64,000 bases of DNA from Rhipicephalus microplus (taxonomy: Eukaryota; Arthropoda; Arachnida; Ixodida; Ixodidae), in the NCBI RefSeq assembly GCF_043290135.1, contig NC_134701.1:33569501-33633500 (forward strand), read 5' to 3'. The notes beneath the pieces were generated by a model. It was not told the origin of the DNA. It saw only the letters and a list, made by a program, of their open reading frames with translations, and made no database searches. A program made the translations under genes and the position numbers. Shown one piece after another: positions 1 through 10,995 of the stretch. Position 1 is the first letter of the stretch, and each line of letters starts with the position of its first letter.

Positions 1-1
1 A

Positions 2-499
2 GAAGGCAGACAGCTGAAACAGGGAAAAATAGACGAACGGGCTCGGCGTCAACAGCTCGCGCACAGCGCTTACTCCTCGCACCAAGAGGCAGTCGCGCTG
101 GTGATTTTCAGCTACCCCGGTGATGAAAACGAGTCTTCCTGGTGACTCAAGGCCACTAGAAAACTGGAGAGTCGCAGCAGTGCTTGAATCGGATCTCGTA
201 GACCGTCTCACGACTAAGACGGCGCCTGTCCTCAGACGGTATGATTGACTAAACCACATAGGTGACAGAAGAGGTACCAATGATGGCGTCGTAAGGTCCA
301 ATGTCCAACGGTGAAAACAAGAGAGGTGGTAAAGAAGAGTAAAAGGCAGTCGAAGCCACTCGACAGAGTCGACGGGGAAAGTGTCTTGGGCCAGATGATG
401 GTCATTTTGATCTTTTTGGAGGACTTGATTATCCGCGGTTAATGAGTGTGCAAGCTGACGGCACTCTTCGGGATATTCTGCCGTTTCAGAAACTGGACT
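2..499 (-). pseudogene. Ty3/Gypsy integrase C-terminal region (fragment running off the window)
   Basis: A minus-strand frame stays open without a stop for about 165 codons, from the LINE tail at 500 down to the window edge. It has no useful start codon and is not closed by a stop inside the window. By eye it resembles the region after the integrase catalytic core of arthropod Gypsy elements: an early TAEYPEECRQLA stretch, then TADNQVLQKD and a VEWLRLPF stretch that matches the usual VWLR(V/L)PF at the start of the GPY/F module. The part after VEWLRLPF is less recognisable and may be shifted. It should be the downstream half of the integrase at 2396-2998; the LINE between them splits the two. 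Assignment rests on pattern recognition. Confidence 0.55.
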
Positions 500-502
500 G
501 AA

Positions 503-503
503 T

Positions 504-542
<39 letters not shown>

Positions 543-543
543 T
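503..543. repeat. (TTTA)n microsatellite, LINE 3' tail
   Basis: About ten uninterrupted TTTA units. Read on the minus strand this is the 3' terminal TAAA repeat of the LINE next to it, not an independent microsatellite. Confidence 0.9.
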
Positions 544-721
544 CATAGTACCCACAGCGCCAAAAGGCATTACAGTGGGGAGGGGGAAGAATAGAGAATT
601 TAAACACTGAATACAGACACACACATTTCTGCAACACAATATTAACGCAATTCAATGTCAACTATACGTAGCGGCACGTAGGAATAGACAATACAAAGCA
701 GCTTCACAGCACCGTCTCGTC

Positions 722-2310
722 CCTACACATCCTCGCGAGTACACTACTCTCGACCCTGAAGAAATCTTGAAAATATTTCTTGTGAAGTAACCTCTACTAC
801 TTCAGAAGGCAACCTATTACACTGTGCTATCGCCCTGGAGAAAAATTACAATTTAAATCCGTCCGTGCGGCAGCTTATTTCCCTTATCTTATAGGAATTA
901 TCTAAACGCTGTGAAGCGTAGTTCGGTTTGCAAAAGTATCGTGAGGGGTCTAGTCCTGTATGGCTATGAAATATGCTGCCAAAAAGTTTCAACGTCAGAT
1001 ATTCCCTTCGCTTGTCTAGAAATTCCCAACAAGCTTTTCTTTTGCTTTTAAAACACTAAAATTTCTAGTAAAATCAGAGCAGACAAACCGAACAGCCATG
1101 TTTTGAATTCTTTCTAAATATGACACATCACATGTCTTCCACGGATCCCACACAGCACATGCGTATTTTAGGATAGATTCAACGTTAGTCATATATAGTT
1201 CATTCTTGGCCTCAAGTGGTAGCTTACTTGCGTTTCTGCGCAAGAAACCTAACACACATCCTGCTTTACTTCTTGCGTGATTGATGTGACGGCTCCAGGA
1301 AAGGTCCGGTGTAAAATGTACACCGAGATGCTTCTGTTTACGAACAGTTAGCAGCCTGGTTGAATTTACAGTGTGAAATGAGTCATGTTGTGCCTTTTTT
1401 CTTGTGAAACACTTATGCAGTGTTTTTTGCAATAACGAACATGCGCCACTTTCCACACCATTCAGAAACTGTGTCAAGATCGTTTTGAAGAGTAGTGCAC
1501 TCATGGGAGCTATGGATAAGCCTGTACAAAACACAGTCGTCGGCAAATAATTTGATATGTGATGAAATACCGAAACAACTGTCATTTATGTAGATGAAGA
1601 ACAATAGCGGGCCCAAGAGTGACCCTGGAGACACTCCAAATGACACATAAACTTCCCGGGATGAATTACTATTGATAACAACCTTTTGCCTCCTTAAATT
1701 TAAATACTCGCTTATTTTCAATCAATAAAGAGCGGGGTACGACGTCAAATGCTTTTTTTTTTCAAATCTAGGAACAAGCGGTCAACAGAGAAACCCTTAA
1801 CCAAAGCAGAGGATAAGTCGTGTGTCATTTCAAGTTACTGTGTTGTCTACGAAAGCCGTGCTGCTGAGCATTAAGTAAAGACTACGTATTCGTATGAGCC
1901 AATATATTTCTAGACAGAACATGTTCAGTTATTTTGCATGCAACACTTGTGAGTGAAATCGGCCTATAATTTAAGACACTACTTCGTGGTACACACAAGT
2001 GAACGGGCACTACGTTCGCAAGTTTCCAGACATCGGGTAATATTCTTCTAAAGACAGTGTAAATGACGCGCAGATATTTAAACACATTGCGCGGGCACAA
2101 AGAAAGAAATGTAGGTGACAAATCATCAGGCCCTGTGGTTTTAGAGGCATTATTGGATTTAATAAAAGCCTCTATTGCATGCTGGCCAATCACAATATCG
2201 CTCATTTTTTCCACCTCTACCTCAGGGGAGTGTGCGAAAGTGTCAGTGATTATAACCTGAGTGGTATACACAGTACACAGAAGTAGAAAATGAGATAAAG
2301 CACTCATCTT
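722..2310 (-). pseudogene. LINE reverse transcriptase (broken)
   Basis: The reverse transcriptase copies LINE RNA at a nicked genomic target. On the minus strand the order is: a PGPD-like TTGPDDLSPTFL motif and NYRPISLTSV in 1882-2307; VSPGSLLGPLLFFIYIND and the catalytic FADD box (1536-1547) in 1413-1721; then a thumb-like segment with KHLGVHFTPDLSW and an AVWDPW stretch in 1016-1400. A last piece, AQCNRLPSEVVEVTSQEIF at about 770-850, is the usual C-terminal signature of Jockey/CR1 elements. These pieces lie in different frames, so the gene is dead. The FADD box places it in the Jockey/CR1/L2 group; the exact clade is not resolved. Confidence 0.8.
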
Positions 2311-2395
2311 TATCTACATGAATATGGATAGTGGTGTCTTTGTCATCAAGAGCTGGAATCAATAAGACGTCTTTGCTGTTAGACACAAAGAATTT

Positions 2396-2998
2396 TCACA
2401 GTTCCTTAGTTCCGGACATTTGGACTATATGGAAGAATTGTGTCGAGTGATCTGCTTGGTTCGCGGCCACATAAACGAAAAACTTGGTAAAAGCCTGCTG
2501 TTGATTGAATCGATGTGTATTATGAGCACGTAAAAAAGGGAGAATGACATTATGATTGGAGCAGTCGTAATCAATATACATGGCAAGCATGACTCCCATT
2601 GTTCTGCTGAAATATTCCGTTCGGCCATTTGTCTAAGGCTGGTAGGTTGTCGATGCGCGGCATACCGTGCGGCATGAATGCAAGACCTGTTGCAGAACTT
2701 CGGACAAGAACACACCGACATCTGTCACTCAGTAACTCCCTAGGTGCACCATGATGGAGAATAAACCGATGCAAGATAAAGAAGGAAACGTCACGAGCAC
2801 CAGCTCAAGGTAGTGTTGCAATTTCTGCGTATCTTGTCTGATGGTCGGCAGCGACAAATCCCCAACCATTGCCAGCAACAGAGAATGAAAGTGGGCCACA
2901 TGGGTCAATCCCAACACGGTCAAATGGGCGTGCCGAACAGGCTGCAGTTGACCACGTCAATGTTGAAATGCCTTCTGCTACTGACACAAGGAACGTGA
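2396..2998 (-). pseudogene. Ty3/Gypsy integrase catalytic core (broken)
   Basis: Minus-strand pieces of a retroviral-type integrase, which inserts retrotransposon cDNA. The segment with FDRVGIDPCGPL and ADHQTRYAEIATLP (2805-2960) covers the first catalytic aspartate region. The next frame, with LHHGAPRELLSDR (about 2735-2770), covers the second. The following frame reads into YIDYDCSNHNVILPFL, the conserved stretch after the catalytic glutamate. At least two frameshifts separate them. The coding order continues at 499 on the other side of the inserted LINE. Confidence 0.7.
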
Positions 2999-3119
2999 GC
3001 GAATGTGTTTTCATACAAATGTGTACAGGCGTGAGCGTAAGTGTACAGACCACGGAATCGCGTGACCGATGGAATCGATGCGCTATCTGATGACGAGACG
3101 CCTGCTGAGGCGCGCATTT

Positions 3120-4641
3120 GCGTCCCGTCGCATCAGTTAGCCTCTCAAGTCGCTCTCTCCGATGCGCTCGTAGCCAAAACGACTTGTTGCTGTCCTTGCT
3201 TCAACACATTCATGCCATTGTTTGCCTTTTTTTACGTAGTGGCTGTAACGGCACTTGTTCCATCGCCGTACTCACGTCGCAATTTATACTAGTTTATTAG
3301 CATAACTAAGCGTAGCCAGCTTCCCAGAACTTGAAGAAGGCAAACACATAAAATTTAGTTTTCTCAGTTCAGCTATAGCGTTTGTTATGTTAGGTCAAGT
3401 TGAACTTAAGTAAGTCTAGTTATGATGAAACAAGCACAAGGAGTACAAAGACATAGGTAAGAGTAGTTTAAGGGCAAACTAAATATAATTTATCTTAATA
3501 AGACTAGATGATTAGTAAGTAGCCTCCTCCGATTGTACTCTCTGAGCCTATGAAAATTCAGCTTTGTTGCTTTAATAGTGGTTTTTTAGAACGTTTTCAA
3601 ATACACCTACCTATACTCAGACTACCTTTATGATGCCATGATCAGCAACACATAGATTTTCTATGCTTGCCTTTGCGCTGCCTCATTAGCTTAATTAGGC
3701 ATATTTACTCTAATTATGGCACGGAAACTCTACTATGTTTCGTCTGCAATTGCATAACAGACTAATTGATGAACCATAAGTAGAACGGACAATAGCTACC
3801 ACTAACTAGACATAGATGAGCTTAATTTGTGTAGTGTCAGTAAGAAGTAATTAGTATGTTCCATGGTTAAGCACCTCTAGGCTTATGGGGAAGTCGGCTT
3901 GAATTATTTGGCTACATTTAGGTTCGCCTAGTTCGGCCTCATTTTGCTCTAAATGAAATGATAGCACGATCAACTATGCATAACTAGATTTGACCGTACG
4001 TGTACTTTTCTTCACCCGTCTGCCCACACCGAAGCTTTACTACGTTTAACATAAAAACAGCAGCCTGGACTGGATTTAAGCTTACTTACGCTCGAATTTA
4101 CCCGGTTATATCGCGCTCAACTAGAATGGATTAGACTTGGGTACTTTTACATTGAACTAATTAGGCTCATTTAGGTACAACTCGCTATAACCCGATGAAG
4201 GCAAGCTCAACTGAGGAAATTTAACATTGTGTGCTTGGCTTCATCAACTTTTTCGAGGCTGGCTACGCTTGGTTATGAATAAATTGGCATAAAAAACTAC
4301 GAGATGTCGGCGCTGGAACCGGCACTGTCGCAGCCTGTACATTAAAACAAAAACAGCACAAATTCGATGGAGCGAAGCCAGTAACACCCTGGTTTTGCTT
4401 TGGCTACCAGCTTGTCAGAAAGAGCGACATGAGACGCAAACTGACACGGCGGGACGCGCATGCGCACCGCAGCAGGCGTCCTGTGGCTGGATAGCGCGTC
4501 GATGCCTTTGGCCACGTGGTCCCGTGGTCAGAACACTTATGCTAACGCCTGTACATAATCCGCCATTAGTAAAGTTGGCGGCTCCGCTCATACGTATTTA
4601 GCGCACCAGCGTGGACATGTGATTCAGCGTGAAAAAAAATT
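3120..4641. other. No gene seen; AT-rich, vaguely periodic sequence
   Basis: No open frame here resembles a known protein. From about 3340 to 4290 short phrases such as aactag, ttaggc and cttaatt recur irregularly, suggesting a very old tandem repeat or decayed low-complexity sequence. I cannot assign a family. Confidence 0.4.
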
Positions 4642-5205
4642 GGCAGATCCCACGTACAGTGGGAATCGATGATATGCGAAGCACGAATGAGAAATGTTGA
4701 TATGTCGATTTAAAATCAGCACAACGTTACGAGGTGGAGATAAGAGATGCCGTACATAACTTCCGTGTCATGATTATCATGTTTGGATGTGTCGTTTGCC
4801 TTCGTCATCTATGCACGTCACATGATACCAAATTTAGTATATGTGGAGCTAGCTAAACGGCCGCTAGAACGCTATGAGCATGGTATGTTGTCATGTTCTT
4901 ACACGACACGCATGTCAGGATTATCATGTTTGCACCAGTCCTTTATTTCATCATTCATTGACATCACGCAACACCAAACTTGGTATTTAAGACACTAGCA
5001 AAACGGCCGCAAGCGCATCATGAAGGGCCCAATATACTCCAATGTAGCGTTGACCTGCGCGAACCCTGCGCACAGCAACGCTATACGTTAGCGAAACGCG
5101 AGTACAGTCGGACCTTTAGGCGCGACCAGCGTCCGTCGGCGTGGTCCGATGGCAACCAGCGCAAAATGCGACATGCTGTGTTTCGCACCAATGCCTTAGC
5201 GTAAC
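4642..5205 (+). repeat. Partial copy of the Foldback-like arm repeat
   Basis: Starts with the same terminal sequence as the large structure at 11271 (ggcagatcccacgtac, then atcgatga). It continues through the same internal phrases: atgattatcatgttt, a run ending accaaatttagtatatgtg, agctaaacggccg, and a stretch reading aagggcccaatatactcc. It carries about two of the 147-bp-type units, then the gcgaccagcgtc segment also present at 11731 and, reversed, near 15250. Only the outer part of one arm is present, next to a truncated Ruka SINE. Confidence 0.75.
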
Positions 5206-5234
5206 AATACTTTATGCCGATGCGTTATCCAGAC

Positions 5235-5402
5235 TACACTGCGTTTCCCGTGGAGGCGGAAATGTTGTAGGCCGGGTGCTTAGATTTGGGTGCACGTTAA
5301 AGAACACCAGGTGGTCTAAATTTCCGGAGCCCTCCACTACACCGTCTCTCTTAATCATATGGTGGTTTTTGGACGTTAAACCCCACATATCAGTCAATAA
5401 AC
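5235..5402 (+). mobile_element. Ruka-like SINE, 5'-truncated
   Basis: Matches, from memory, the body of the tick SINE Ruka: gtgcacgttaaagaacacca, then atttccggagccctccacta, then gacgttaaaccccacatatc. The tRNA-derived head with A and B boxes is missing. SINEs of this type are transcribed by RNA polymerase III and moved by a LINE's machinery. This copy directly follows the Foldback-arm fragment ending near 5205. Confidence 0.8.
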
Positions 5403-5482
5403 TGAAAGTAAACGGACGCATGTTTGTGTGGGATCATCTGAAAATTGGGCGCCGCTTTCTTAAATACCGGAGTGACAAGAAG

Positions 5483-5511
5483 GATGGATGGATGGATGGA
5501 TGGATGGATGT
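5483..5511. repeat. (GGAT)n, LINE-A 3' tail
   Basis: About seven GGAT units. The other LINE-A copy has the complementary ATCC repeat at the same place (33026-33046), so this is the element's 3' tail. Confidence 0.9.
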
Positions 5512-5714
5512 GGCTGTACCCTTTAGATCGGGCGGCGGCTAATGCCACCTAGCCGTAATACTTAGTGAACTAACCATTACATTTATCTTTTTTTTTCCTT
5601 TAAATAATGAAGTTGAGGATTCGTACTTCGCAGTGAAGGGTTTAATTTTCACTCGTGCCTTGACTTTAGCCACCAATCAGATAACCTCTTTCTAGTTAAG
5701 TCTACCCGCTTAAA

Positions 5715-7608
5715 GTCTATTTTGCCCTCGCTGTCCCTAAATCCCAGTGCTTTGAAAAACTCTGCGCCATCATCCTGAACTATAGGGTGAAGCCCTTTAC
5801 AGAACATTATCAAGGGTTCGGCAGTTTCTTCTTCCTCTCCACACGCACTGCATATTGTGTCGACCCTTCGTATTTGGCCCGATATGTCTTGGTTCGCAGT
5901 ACTCCCGTCCTGGCCTCAAACAGTAGAGAACTACCCCGAGTATCATCATAGATCCTTTCCTTGGCAATTTCCTGCTTAAAAGTTCGATAGCTCTCTAGTG
6001 CAGACTTCTTAATCATGCCCATTCTCCGCATGTCAGTCTCCGTTTCCTTCACTTTTTTCTTAACCGATAGTTCTTTTTGGTTTGGCCACCTGTTGTTTTC
6101 TAAGTATTTACCAGTCAACTTTCTGGTTCGCTTCCTCCATTTTGTATCGACATTCTTCATGTACAAGTAGCTGAAAACCTTCCTAGCCCAACGCTCTTCC
6201 CCCATTTCTCTCAATCGCTTCTCAAATTTTATCTTGCTGCTAGATTCCCTGCCCTCAAATGATGTCCATCCCATATCACCTTGTACTCCCTGATTTGGTG
6301 TATTCCCGTGAGCTCCTAAAGCAAGCCTACCATTTCCACGTTGCTTAATTTCTAATCTTGCTTGAACTTCTGATCTCATGCTCAAGACCGCATTGCTGAA
6401 CGTCAGCCCAGGAACCATGACCCCTTTCCATATTCCTCTCACAACATCATACCTATTGTAATTCCACAGTGCCCTATTTTTCATGACTGCTGCATTCCTG
6501 TTACCTTTAGTCGTCACGTATATTTCGTGTTCCCTCAGATACTCGGTCCCATTGCTTATCCATACGCCCACATATTTGTATTTATCTGTCATCTCTAGCG
6601 TGACCTCCTGTATTCTAAGCTCACTACCTTCGTTGTCATTGAAAATCATGACTGCTAATTTTTCCCTACTGAATCTAAAATCTAACCTATCTCCCTCATT
6701 ACCGCAGATGTCCATCAATCTCTGCAAATCTTCCTTGTTGTTGGCCATTAGCACTATATCATCTGCGTACATTAATGCTGGTAGTGCCTGATCAATAAGT
6801 TTTCCTTGTTTGACTAAAGAGAGGTTGAAGCCCAGTCCACTCTCTCTAATTTTGCCTCTAATCCTTGTAGGTATATCATGAATAATAAGGGTGACAGGGG
6901 GCACCCCTGCCTAAGCCCCCGTTTTACCTCTGCAGGCTTGGATACCTGTTTTTCCCACTTTATAACTACCTTGTTACCTTTATAGACACCCTTTAAAAGA
7001 TTAGTGACTACATGTTCCACGCCTAGTGTGTCCAGTATTCCCCACAATTCCTCTTGAACCACGCTATCGTACGCTCCCTTGATATCCAAAAATGCTAGCC
7101 ACAGGGACCTGTGTTCTTTTTCTGCTATTTCGATGCACTGCGTCAGTGAGAACAGATTGTCCTCCAACCTCCTGTGTTTCCGAAACCCATTCTGCAGTTC
7201 CCCCAGCACCCCCTCATCCTCTATCCACGCCTGCAGTCTTTCCTTTATAATCTGCATCGCCAGCCTGTAGACCACTGATGTCACTGTTATAGGACGGTAG
7301 TTGTTTATGTCAGCTTTGTCCCCCTTTCCTTTATAGATCATGCTCATCCTGCTAAGTTTCCATCCATCGGGAACTTCACCATCGATTATTATTGTACTCA
7401 CTGCCTCTCTCAAAGCCTGCTTAGACTTCGGACCTAATGTTTTTATCAGCCTAATTGTAATGCCATCTGGGCCTGTTGATGTACTACTAGGAACCCTTTT
7501 CTCAGCCCTTTCCCACTCTTGTTGTGAAAATGGAGCCATTGCACCACTTGATTCGCCTTTGTCTATTGTGGTGGATAAAGTACTTCTTTGTTGAAATTTT
7601 TCTGTCAC
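5715..7608 (-). pseudogene. LINE-A reverse transcriptase and C-terminal region (frameshifted)
   Basis: The first frame (7608 down to 6814) holds the RT fingers and palm: STGPDGI, NYRPITVTSVVYRL, FLDIKGAYDSV and RGLRQGCPLSPLLF. A one-base shift near 6840 moves to the second frame (6904 down to 5810) with the catalytic YADD box at 6758-6769, then the thumb and a long basic C-terminal region. A further shift near 5860 breaks the terminal zinc-knuckle (CSACGEEEETAEHL in copy 2). Apart from these two shifts the frames are long and clean, so this is a fairly recent copy. Clade is unresolved; the GCPLSPLLF/YADD pattern and C-terminal CCHC fit several LINE groups. Confidence 0.85.
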
Positions 7609-7795
7609 CCTTGTTCTTATATATTCAATAGTTTCGTCCCCTTCTAGCCTAGCACCTTGGGCTGTAGTTATAAAGTTATAAAGGATATAAAGGATGGGCT
7701 GTAGTTATAAAGGATAACAAGGTAAAAGCGACGCCAGTGGCGAGTGCGCAAGACCAACATGAGTTTTTTTACTCGGACAGCTGTGCTGGTAATTA

Positions 7796-8040
7796 AAAAA
7801 ACTCCACTCATAGCTAAGAATTCTTGTCTAAATTGCTCGCAGCATCGTCAATAAAGTTACGAAATTAGAATATCTGGTAATGGCACATAGTCACCATGCT
7901 TTAATCACGACAGAAACGTGGTTGCATGATGAAATACGTTGTGATTGCATTGTTTTTCTAGGGTATGAGCTTTTCAGATGGGACACAGATAAGTTAGGTG
8001 GTGGCGCTGCTATAATTGCGAATGTTACATATCAGCTGCC
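7796..8040 (+). pseudogene. LINE endonuclease fragment (CR1/Jockey-like)
   Basis: A short plus-strand frame, too short to stand out as an ORF. It contains ARSIVNKVTKLEYL, then ALITTETWLHDEI, then GYELFRWDTDKLGGGAAIIA. These are motifs of the N-terminal half of apurinic-type LINE endonucleases (ETW followed by a D..GGG.AI strand), which nick target DNA. Only about 80 codons remain, with no RT nearby on this strand. Confidence 0.75.
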
Positions 8041-9280
8041 ATGATTGAATGTCATGTTTGTGAAACTGTGCGAATCTAAGATTACCTTCAATGCTAAAGT
8101 GTACAGAACACTCTAAGGCAAAATTACCCGAAAAAAAATTAACGCACCTCAATAGGCACGCGCGATGAAGAGATAGACCGTTGAGGAGTAACCGCCGAGG
8201 AATGCGCGCCCCGTGCAAACCACTTAGTCTTCCTTCTCCATGCAATGAGATTAACCGCACTGGAGATGCGGGGCGTGCACGAACCGCTGTTGTGGAAACT
8301 AGCCGTCGTCCTCTCTCCTGGCTCAGTCTTCCCACCGACTTTGCTGTTGACGGGACGCGTTGCGTCGCACCCGGAGAGTTTGACGATCTAGGATTTACGA
8401 CATGGTTTTGGTGTGTACGCTTGAATGAGCTTGCGCTGCTGCTTTTACATTTCACCGCATTCATGAAATCTGGAGCCGGTCTTGACAAATCGCCACGCCG
8501 CGCTTTATATTTCTGGCTTAGTCAAGATGGTGACCACCAACCCACGACACCATCGGTTGGAAATCATGGCCAACAAGGTGACCGAGAAAACAGAAGGCCT
8601 GTCGGATACATTATTTCAGTCCGACTCAGGGCAGAAGTTGGCGCTGCATTCTTTCACAAGTAGGTGATCATTCTTTATTCTGTCGTATTTGTCGGGTGTG
8701 CGGTACGTATCGCACTTGCGGCTATGGGCTGGGTTATTTTGTACATTGCAAGCACGAAATGCACCGCGAATGTCGACTTCGGCGTCAGTAGTCCGCCTGT
8801 GCTTTTTGGCCGCGCGGACATCGGCTGTCGTCACACTGGGCCACCCGGACACTCACTCATTGAGTGCTCGCTTGTCTTCGCCGCCATGATGAGCTTCGGG
8901 CTGACGATATTTGGGCGGAGACCTCGTTGATGTTTGCGAGTCGTCCAAAACACGTTGCGGTTGCTTGTAAGGGGCTTGGTTGTAGTATGTCGTGCTCTAT
9001 AGGTGCACCGGCACGGGCTGGCGGGTTGTCACTAGCGTTGGAACTGAATCTGCAAAAATTGGTCACCGTTACAGTTCGCTTCCGGGTAAATCAGTCACCA
9101 GCAGCTCGGCGCCGACCATTGGCGGCTGCCATGGCGGCGGACTCGTGTTTGCTCGCTGCCCTCACTCGAGTTTGTGGAAAACGGCTACATTACCGTCGGT
9201 CTTTTAGGCACTCGCTCCAAACCAACTCAGCGCTGTTCGTGGCGGCAGCCCAGCGTACGGTCGCTTTTTTAGGGGCGAAG
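8041..9280. other. GC-richer region without a recognised gene
   Basis: Several short open frames overlap on both strands (for example 8181-8663 plus and 8616-8852 minus) but none resembles a known family. A small plus-strand frame at 8482-8667 ends in a sequence that could be a splice donor (agtaggtgatca), so a host first exon cannot be excluded; nothing positively supports one. Confidence 0.35.
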
Positions 9281-9401
9281 CTCCTTATAGCGGCACCTGT
9301 TCGTGCCTCGTAGCCATTGTAGTGTGTAACGAGTATAACATTTTGACCTCCAGGGTGGTGCCGGTGAGAGATTTCTTCTGTGCGTTGTTGAACAATAAAA
9401 G

Positions 9402-9941
9402 ATAGTGCTCAATGTACATGCCAATGGCTGTTGAGGGAGAATAAGAGACAGGAGCATTCGGCTTTTCCTTAACGCGCATGCTGCGATCCCCATTAGCAGC
9501 CATTGCCATGTACATTGAGCACTATCTGACAAGAAAGGGTTGCTATGTTAAACTCGCTATGTGTAACCTCCTTAGCTTTACAAAGGTTCAGCGAGCGTTG
9601 AGCCGTAGTGCCATGAATACAATGAACTAGTATATACAATGAATGAACTCGAGGTGGTTAATAGTGGGAAGTAGATACGAAGCGCAAGCCGTAAGAAAGT
9701 AAAAGACGAATTCTCCTGTCTCTCATTTCCAATTAGCAGCCATTGGCATGTACATTGAGCACTATCTGACAGGAAAAGGTTGCTACGTTATACTGGCTGG
9801 GCGTAACCTCTTTGGTTTTAAAAAGGTTTAGCGAGCGTTTGGCCGCAGTGCCATGAATACAGTTAACTAGTATATACCGTGAACTCGAGCTGGTTAAAGG
9901 TGGGAGGTAGACCCGAAGCGCAAGCCGTAAGAAAGTGTGCG
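9402..9941. repeat. 240-bp tandem duplication with an inverted flank
   Basis: A unit of about 240 bp occurs twice in tandem: 9496-9702 and 9736-9937 both run from ttagcagccattg, through acattgagcactatctgaca, to agcgcaagccgtaagaaagt. The start of the unit is present a third time in reverse at 9402-9431 (agatagtgctcaatgtacat). The result is a direct repeat with one opposed arm. Confidence 0.75.
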
Positions 9942-10048
9942 TGTGCCCCCTCTTGTTTAGTCCTTGGAATGTCCGCTGAATGGCGGTGCTTCTATATGGG
10001 GAATATATGGTGAAAAGATGCGAGATGGTGGTACTTAGAGTGTTGAAT

Positions 10049-10255
10049 AGACGGACGAACGGACACACAGGCATATGCATGGATGGACGCATGAACGGAC
10101 GCAGAGGCGGATACATGGACAAACGCAGGGACGGACGCACGAACAAAGGCACGCACGGACGGGCGGATGGATGCATGGACGGTCACACAGACGGACGCAT
10201 AGACGGTCAAGCAGACGGACGCATAGACGGACGGAAGCAAGAACGAGTGTACGAA
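10049..10255. repeat. Degenerate minisatellite of GGAC/GGACGCA units
   Basis: Roughly 200 bp built of 4-bp (GGAC) and 8-12-bp (gacggacgcat) units with many substitutions. Long open frames on both strands here are by-products of the repeat and are not genes. Confidence 0.85.
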
Positions 10256-10536
10256 CGAATGCTTCGCCCCTCCCTCCATCATTCACTCCGTGGATATGCT
10301 GTCATTTTTTTCTTCGAGGTTCGCTGGCGGCAGACACTCCGCGTGCAATGCCGTGTTTTGTCTAGCGTTCGCTTGCTCGAGCTGAACGGCAGCGCTCGCT
10401 TAGAAGTCGCTGCCTCGCTGGTGGCACGGTGTTTTGAGGCGCCTCTTTGTTATGTATGACTACGGCTACCGCACTTAGGCTGTTGCGCTACGGGGATCGA
10501 AATGTGTCTTTGACGATGTGTTACATCACAATAAAA

Positions 10537-10995
10537 TATTTACATGTCCTATTATACACGTATGTTGTTTCTCATCTTGCACGTATTTGTCATACCCAGG
10601 CCTATTCATCCTCTGTCACGTGTAAATACCTATTGTTGCAATATTATTGTGCAGCCGTGGGCATACACCATGCCGAAGGCTGTTGCTGTGTGCGCTGGCG
10701 TCTGCAATGCCTGTCATCTATCACTTTCGTCGGACCAGCTTCAGAAGGACTGGTGCGAAGGTAAAGTTATTTGCGTGCCATATTTAACACATGTGTTTTT
10801 ATATTCAGCTTGCACGTACTTGTCATATGCGTGCATTCTTATCTTCTGCCACGTGTGAATAACAATTTTGTACTACCTTATTGTACAGCCGTCGGCACAC
10901 AACATGCAAAAGGGTATGTGCGCTGGCGTCTGCAATGCATATCATCTGTCGCTTCTGTCGTTGGAGCTTCACAAAGACTATACAAGATGTGACAA
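10537..10995. repeat. Tandem duplication of about 250 bp
   Basis: Two diverged copies. Copy 1 at about 10537-10760 and copy 2 at about 10795-10990 share, in order, acgtatttgtcat/acgtacttgtcat, attattgtgcagccgt, a cacaccatgcc/cacaacatgc phrase, tgcgctggcgtctgcaatgc, and a cttcag/cttcac phrase. The repeated stretch can be translated into short cysteine-containing peptides but no domain is convincing. Confidence 0.6.

Larger units (their letters stand above)
500..2395 (-). mobile_element. CR1/Jockey-like LINE, 5'-truncated, with (TAAA)n tail
   Basis: A non-LTR retrotransposon on the minus strand. It contains a decayed reverse transcriptase and ends in a short tandem repeat of TAAA type (plus strand TTTA, 503-543). 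The 5' end near 2395 lacks any ORF1 or endonuclease, the usual result of incomplete reverse transcription. The element lies between two halves of a minus-strand Gypsy integrase (2396-2998 and 2-499), so it inserted after the Gypsy element did. No clean target-site duplication could be read. The exact 5' boundary is uncertain by some tens of bases. Confidence 0.7.
5483..7690 (-). mobile_element. LINE-A copy 1 (non-LTR retrotransposon, 5'-truncated)
   Basis: A minus-strand LINE closely related over its whole length to the plus-strand copy at 29662-33046. It begins within the linker upstream of the reverse transcriptase, so endonuclease and any ORF1 are absent. It ends with a 3' UTR containing the phrase gggtacagccacatcc followed by a (ATCC)n tail, seen on the plus strand as GGAT repeats at 5483-5511. 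At the 5' end a short local duplication of gggctgtagttataaag (about 7660-7712) may mark the truncation junction. Confidence 0.85.

Noticed and set aside
8181..8663. 160-codon open frame
   Set aside because: No motif or similarity; an equally long frame overlaps on the minus strand; no start context or partner exon.
9980..10459. 159-codon plus frame and several minus frames over the GGAC repeat
   Set aside because: Caused by the minisatellite, which lacks stops on both strands; composition follows the repeat.
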